Below, piece after piece: positions 13,601 to 15,179 of a stretch of DNA of 15,179 nucleotides. Numbering within the stretch: position 1 is the stretch's first letter; each line of letters starts with the position of its first letter. Position numbers and translations under genes: made by a program. Source of the DNA: an uncultured Eubacteriales bacterium (GTDB lineage Bacteria; Bacillota; Clostridia; Oscillospirales; CAG-272); the NCBI GenBank assembly GCA_934447715.1, contig CAKSER010000040.1, positions 1 to 15,179 of the forward strand, in the 5' to 3' direction. The notes beneath the pieces are model-generated. The model worked only from the letters and a program-made list of their open reading frames with translations. It made no database searches and was not told the DNA's origin.

Positions 13601-13889
13601 TCATTTGTCCTCCGATCGGATCTGTTATAAGACCCATAATTTTTGCATGATTTTCATAATTTTAAGGATATAATTCAGCGTTTTCAAAGTGGCGGGTAGT
13701 AAAAGTCTTCGTAAAACGGAATATTCTGCCCTGAAAATTGTTTTGCGTTTGTGCCGGGATATACTTTTTTGGTTCATAATTGCCTCTTCGCAGAGTTCGC
13801 CCATTCATGAAAGAAATTTTAAGGAGGGCGCTGCGGCTTGAGTTTTCGAATATCTTTTTCAGAAAAGACCAAAAGTCCGACTGCAAATA
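13601..13889. other. non-coding spacer between the chimeric gene and the integrase remnant
   Basis: No reading frame here has both a plausible start and recognisable content. Frames of 27 residues (plus, near 13807) and 74 residues (minus, TTG start) are open but have no ribosome-binding site or family features. It is probably decayed sequence. Confidence 0.5.
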
Positions 13890-14481
13890 TTAAAGTCCTA
13901 CCGCTGTAAGCTTATCCATATTCGAGCGCTTAAGCTCCATCGACGAGTGTACATACCGTTCAAGCGTTATTGTTGTACTGGCATGACCGAGAATCTCCGA
14001 AAGCGATTTGATATCAAACCCGACCTCAACAGCGCGTGGCAAAGGTGTACCTCAATGTATGGGCATGAACGCCGTCAAGATCGCAGCTCTTAGTATATTT
14101 TTTTATTCTGTACTGCAGGACTCTCGGCTCCATACAATCCTCGGTTCCGGTCAGGACATATGCAAGTGGATTTTCAAGTGCAAATCTTTTACACAGTCCG
14201 ATTGCATAGTCGGTCAGCGGAATTGTCCGCACCGATGTCTCGGTTTTCGGCGTACTTACCACAATCCGCGTGCGACTTTCGTCCTTGTTTTCTGTACCGC
14301 GCTCCGTGTCGCGCAGCCGCTGAAGCGTGGCAGAAATCCGTATTGTCTTTTCCTTTGCTTCCTTATATGTCCTTCCGTAGCAAAAGCCGTATTTCGCCTC
14401 TCCGGAGGGCTCATAGCTTTTTATATACCTTGCCTCCCACCGTCCGTCCTTTCTTTTAAAAATATTTTCACCTTTTCTCAT
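13890..14481 (-). pseudogene. tyrosine recombinase/integrase remnant (internal deletion and frameshift)
   Basis: Remnant of an ICE/phage-type tyrosine integrase. The true start is ATG 14481, with GGAGG (14490-14494) 8 nt away. Residues 1-45 (MRKGENIFKRKDGRWEARYIK, ending KEAKEK) are the arm-binding AP2-like domain. The next residues (TIRISATLQRLRDTERG, STPKTETSVRTIPL) already belong to the catalytic domain, so the core-binding domain and the first catalytic Arg box are missing. The frame stops at TGA 14028-14026 just after HTLRYTFATRC. A one-base shift (one extra or two missing near 14029-14031) restores VEVGFDIKSLSEILGHAS and LERYVHSSMEL to the stop at 13890, including the box LGHAS and the nucleophile Tyr. 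Family length is about 370-400; about 197 codons remain. It should be inactive. Confidence 0.85.
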
Positions 14482-14589
14482 TTTAAAAACCTCCGTTTTT
14501 TTCTTAATTTTCAGATAAAATTTATAAAAATCAAACATATCAAAACAGCCGCAGCGCGCATGACTGCTTATCCGACTGCGAATCGGCAA

Positions 14590-14799
14590 CTAAAAATCCG
14601 CTTCTGTTGCTTTTGTTCATTTCCTGGCAAAAACAATTGCAAATTTTTCGTACAATTTGTCGATTTTACATGTTTTTGTCCTTGAAATTTTTATGATATG
14701 CATTTATAATATTAAGATAAAAGGGTTTATGCCGTTTCGTATATGGGCGAACTCTATGAAAACAGCGCACAGCGTAAGTTAACAGCTGTGATTTGTTAA
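14590..14799. other. spacer with a plus-strand promoter
   Basis: No supported gene. It holds the promoter at 14682-14710 and, beyond it, short frames interrupted by stops (one with MGELYENSAQRKLTAVIC near 14740-14796) that I cannot assign. Confidence 0.5.
14682..14710 (+). promoter_or_regulatory. sigma-70-type promoter upstream of the P-type ATPase fragment
   Basis: TTGAAA (14682-14687) and TATAAT (14705-14710) are separated by 17 nt. No intact gene with a ribosome-binding site follows within about 100 nt, so it may be an orphan promoter. Confidence 0.5.
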
Positions 14800-15108
14800 A
14801 AAAGCGTAAAGGTCTATGACAGAACGCAGGATGCCGTGGTGCAGTATGATACCGAACGGAAAAGCATTATCCGTGCATTTTCCGGCTTTTCATTTGCCAG
14901 GGCAGAGGCGCTGAGGCTGGTTCCCAAGCACACCTCCCGTGGGCTTAACCGGGAGTTTGAGGACAAGCTGGATTCGACCGTTATAAACCGCTGCCTTTTC
15001 ATGCTGTTTCTTCCTGACCCGTTTTCGACGGTTTTGACGGGTTTCCGCTCGCTTAAATATATAAAGGAAGGCATGCGTGCCATGCTTGACGGAAAGCTGT
15101 CGGTCGCC
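14800..15108 (+). pseudogene. fragment of a heavy-metal-transporting P-type ATPase (N-terminal region)
   Basis: The plus-strand frame from 14800 reads VYDRTQDAVVQYDTERK, HTSRGLNREFEDKL, FRSLKYIKEGMRAMLDGKLSVA. This is the cytoplasmic N-terminal region, up to the first membrane spans, of a Clostridia-type heavy-metal P1B ATPase. A stop at 14797-14799 lies directly upstream and no start or ribosome-binding site is present, so the first roughly 45 residues are lost. After codon GCC (15106-15108) the expected VLDAT-type continuation is absent; the frame stays open to the window end but looks unrelated. No phosphorylation (DKTGT), metal-binding CPC or nucleotide-binding part is present. The fragment is surely inactive unless the remainder was moved elsewhere. 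Confidence 0.7.
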
Positions 15109-15179
15109 GGGATAATTCATTTGTTCCTACGGTATAGGGATGTACTTTGGATTCTTCGGTTTGACCGCCATCTCGCCGT

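Noticed and set aside
13662..13886. A 74-codon minus-strand frame just after the integrase remnant.
   Set aside because: It starts with TTG, has no ribosome-binding site and no recognisable sequence; probably non-coding.
14482..14589. Upstream ATG at 14589 as the integrase start.
   Set aside because: The extra 36 residues do not resemble integrases, while ATG 14481 has GGAGG at 8 nt and the family opening MRKGENIFKRKDGRW.
14814..15120. Two minus-strand frames of 76-89 codons opposite the P-type ATPase fragment.
   Set aside because: The plus strand has clear family sequence in this interval, so these are antisense shadows.

Overview
The window looks like chromosome of a low-to-moderate-GC anaerobic Firmicute, most likely a gut Clostridia member (Oscillospiraceae/Ruminococcus-like). 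This rests on the gene families present: a giant phage polyvalent protein with an ADP-ribosyltransferase-like domain, a beta-helix surface protein with an SPKTAD-type C-terminal anchor, SipW/CPF_0494-type sequences, a Clostridia-type hypothetical protein with a KRAKGLVKKGRARF motif, and a MetY-CysK-Rrf2 cluster. Assignment is by recognition of the proteins, not by database search.

Layout. 205-3630 (minus) is a large piece of a phage-type polyvalent protein that lacks its natural N-terminus and probably part of its C-terminus. 3631-4131 is AT-rich and carries a promoter with an upstream pair of 12-bp direct repeats. 4132-7359 (plus) encodes a 1075-residue secreted, cell-wall-anchored beta-helix protein followed by a clear terminator. 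7446-7631 can fold into a compact, multi-helix RNA directly in front of a 7618-8247 gene whose N-terminal domain resembles the PLMP domain of IscB-type proteins. A strong promoter at 8480-8508 drives mgsA (methylglyoxal synthase) and a short-chain dehydrogenase. A shared terminator at 9846-9878 separates these from a convergent sulfur-assimilation cluster on the minus strand: metY, cysK and an Rrf2 regulator with three cysteines suited to Fe-S binding. The metY promoter is a perfect consensus overlapped by two dyads, and its leader contains a possible 18-residue peptide.

The right end (13187-15179) is a zone of gene decay. It holds a small membrane protein that looks like an in-frame fusion of a signal peptidase N-terminus to the C-terminal half of a SipW-dependent exported protein, a tyrosine integrase with an internal deletion and a frameshift, and the N-terminal fragment of a heavy-metal P-type ATPase that ends at an abrupt junction.

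How the genes work together: the coherent units are the mgsA-SDR pair and the metY-cysK-rrf2 cluster, where O-acetylserine and O-acetylhomoserine are sulfhydrylated under probable control of the Rrf2 protein. The most unusual object is the structured RNA plus PLMP-like protein at 7446-8247. It has the architecture of an omega-RNA/IscB locus but has a short predicted-helical tail and no visible nuclease domain.
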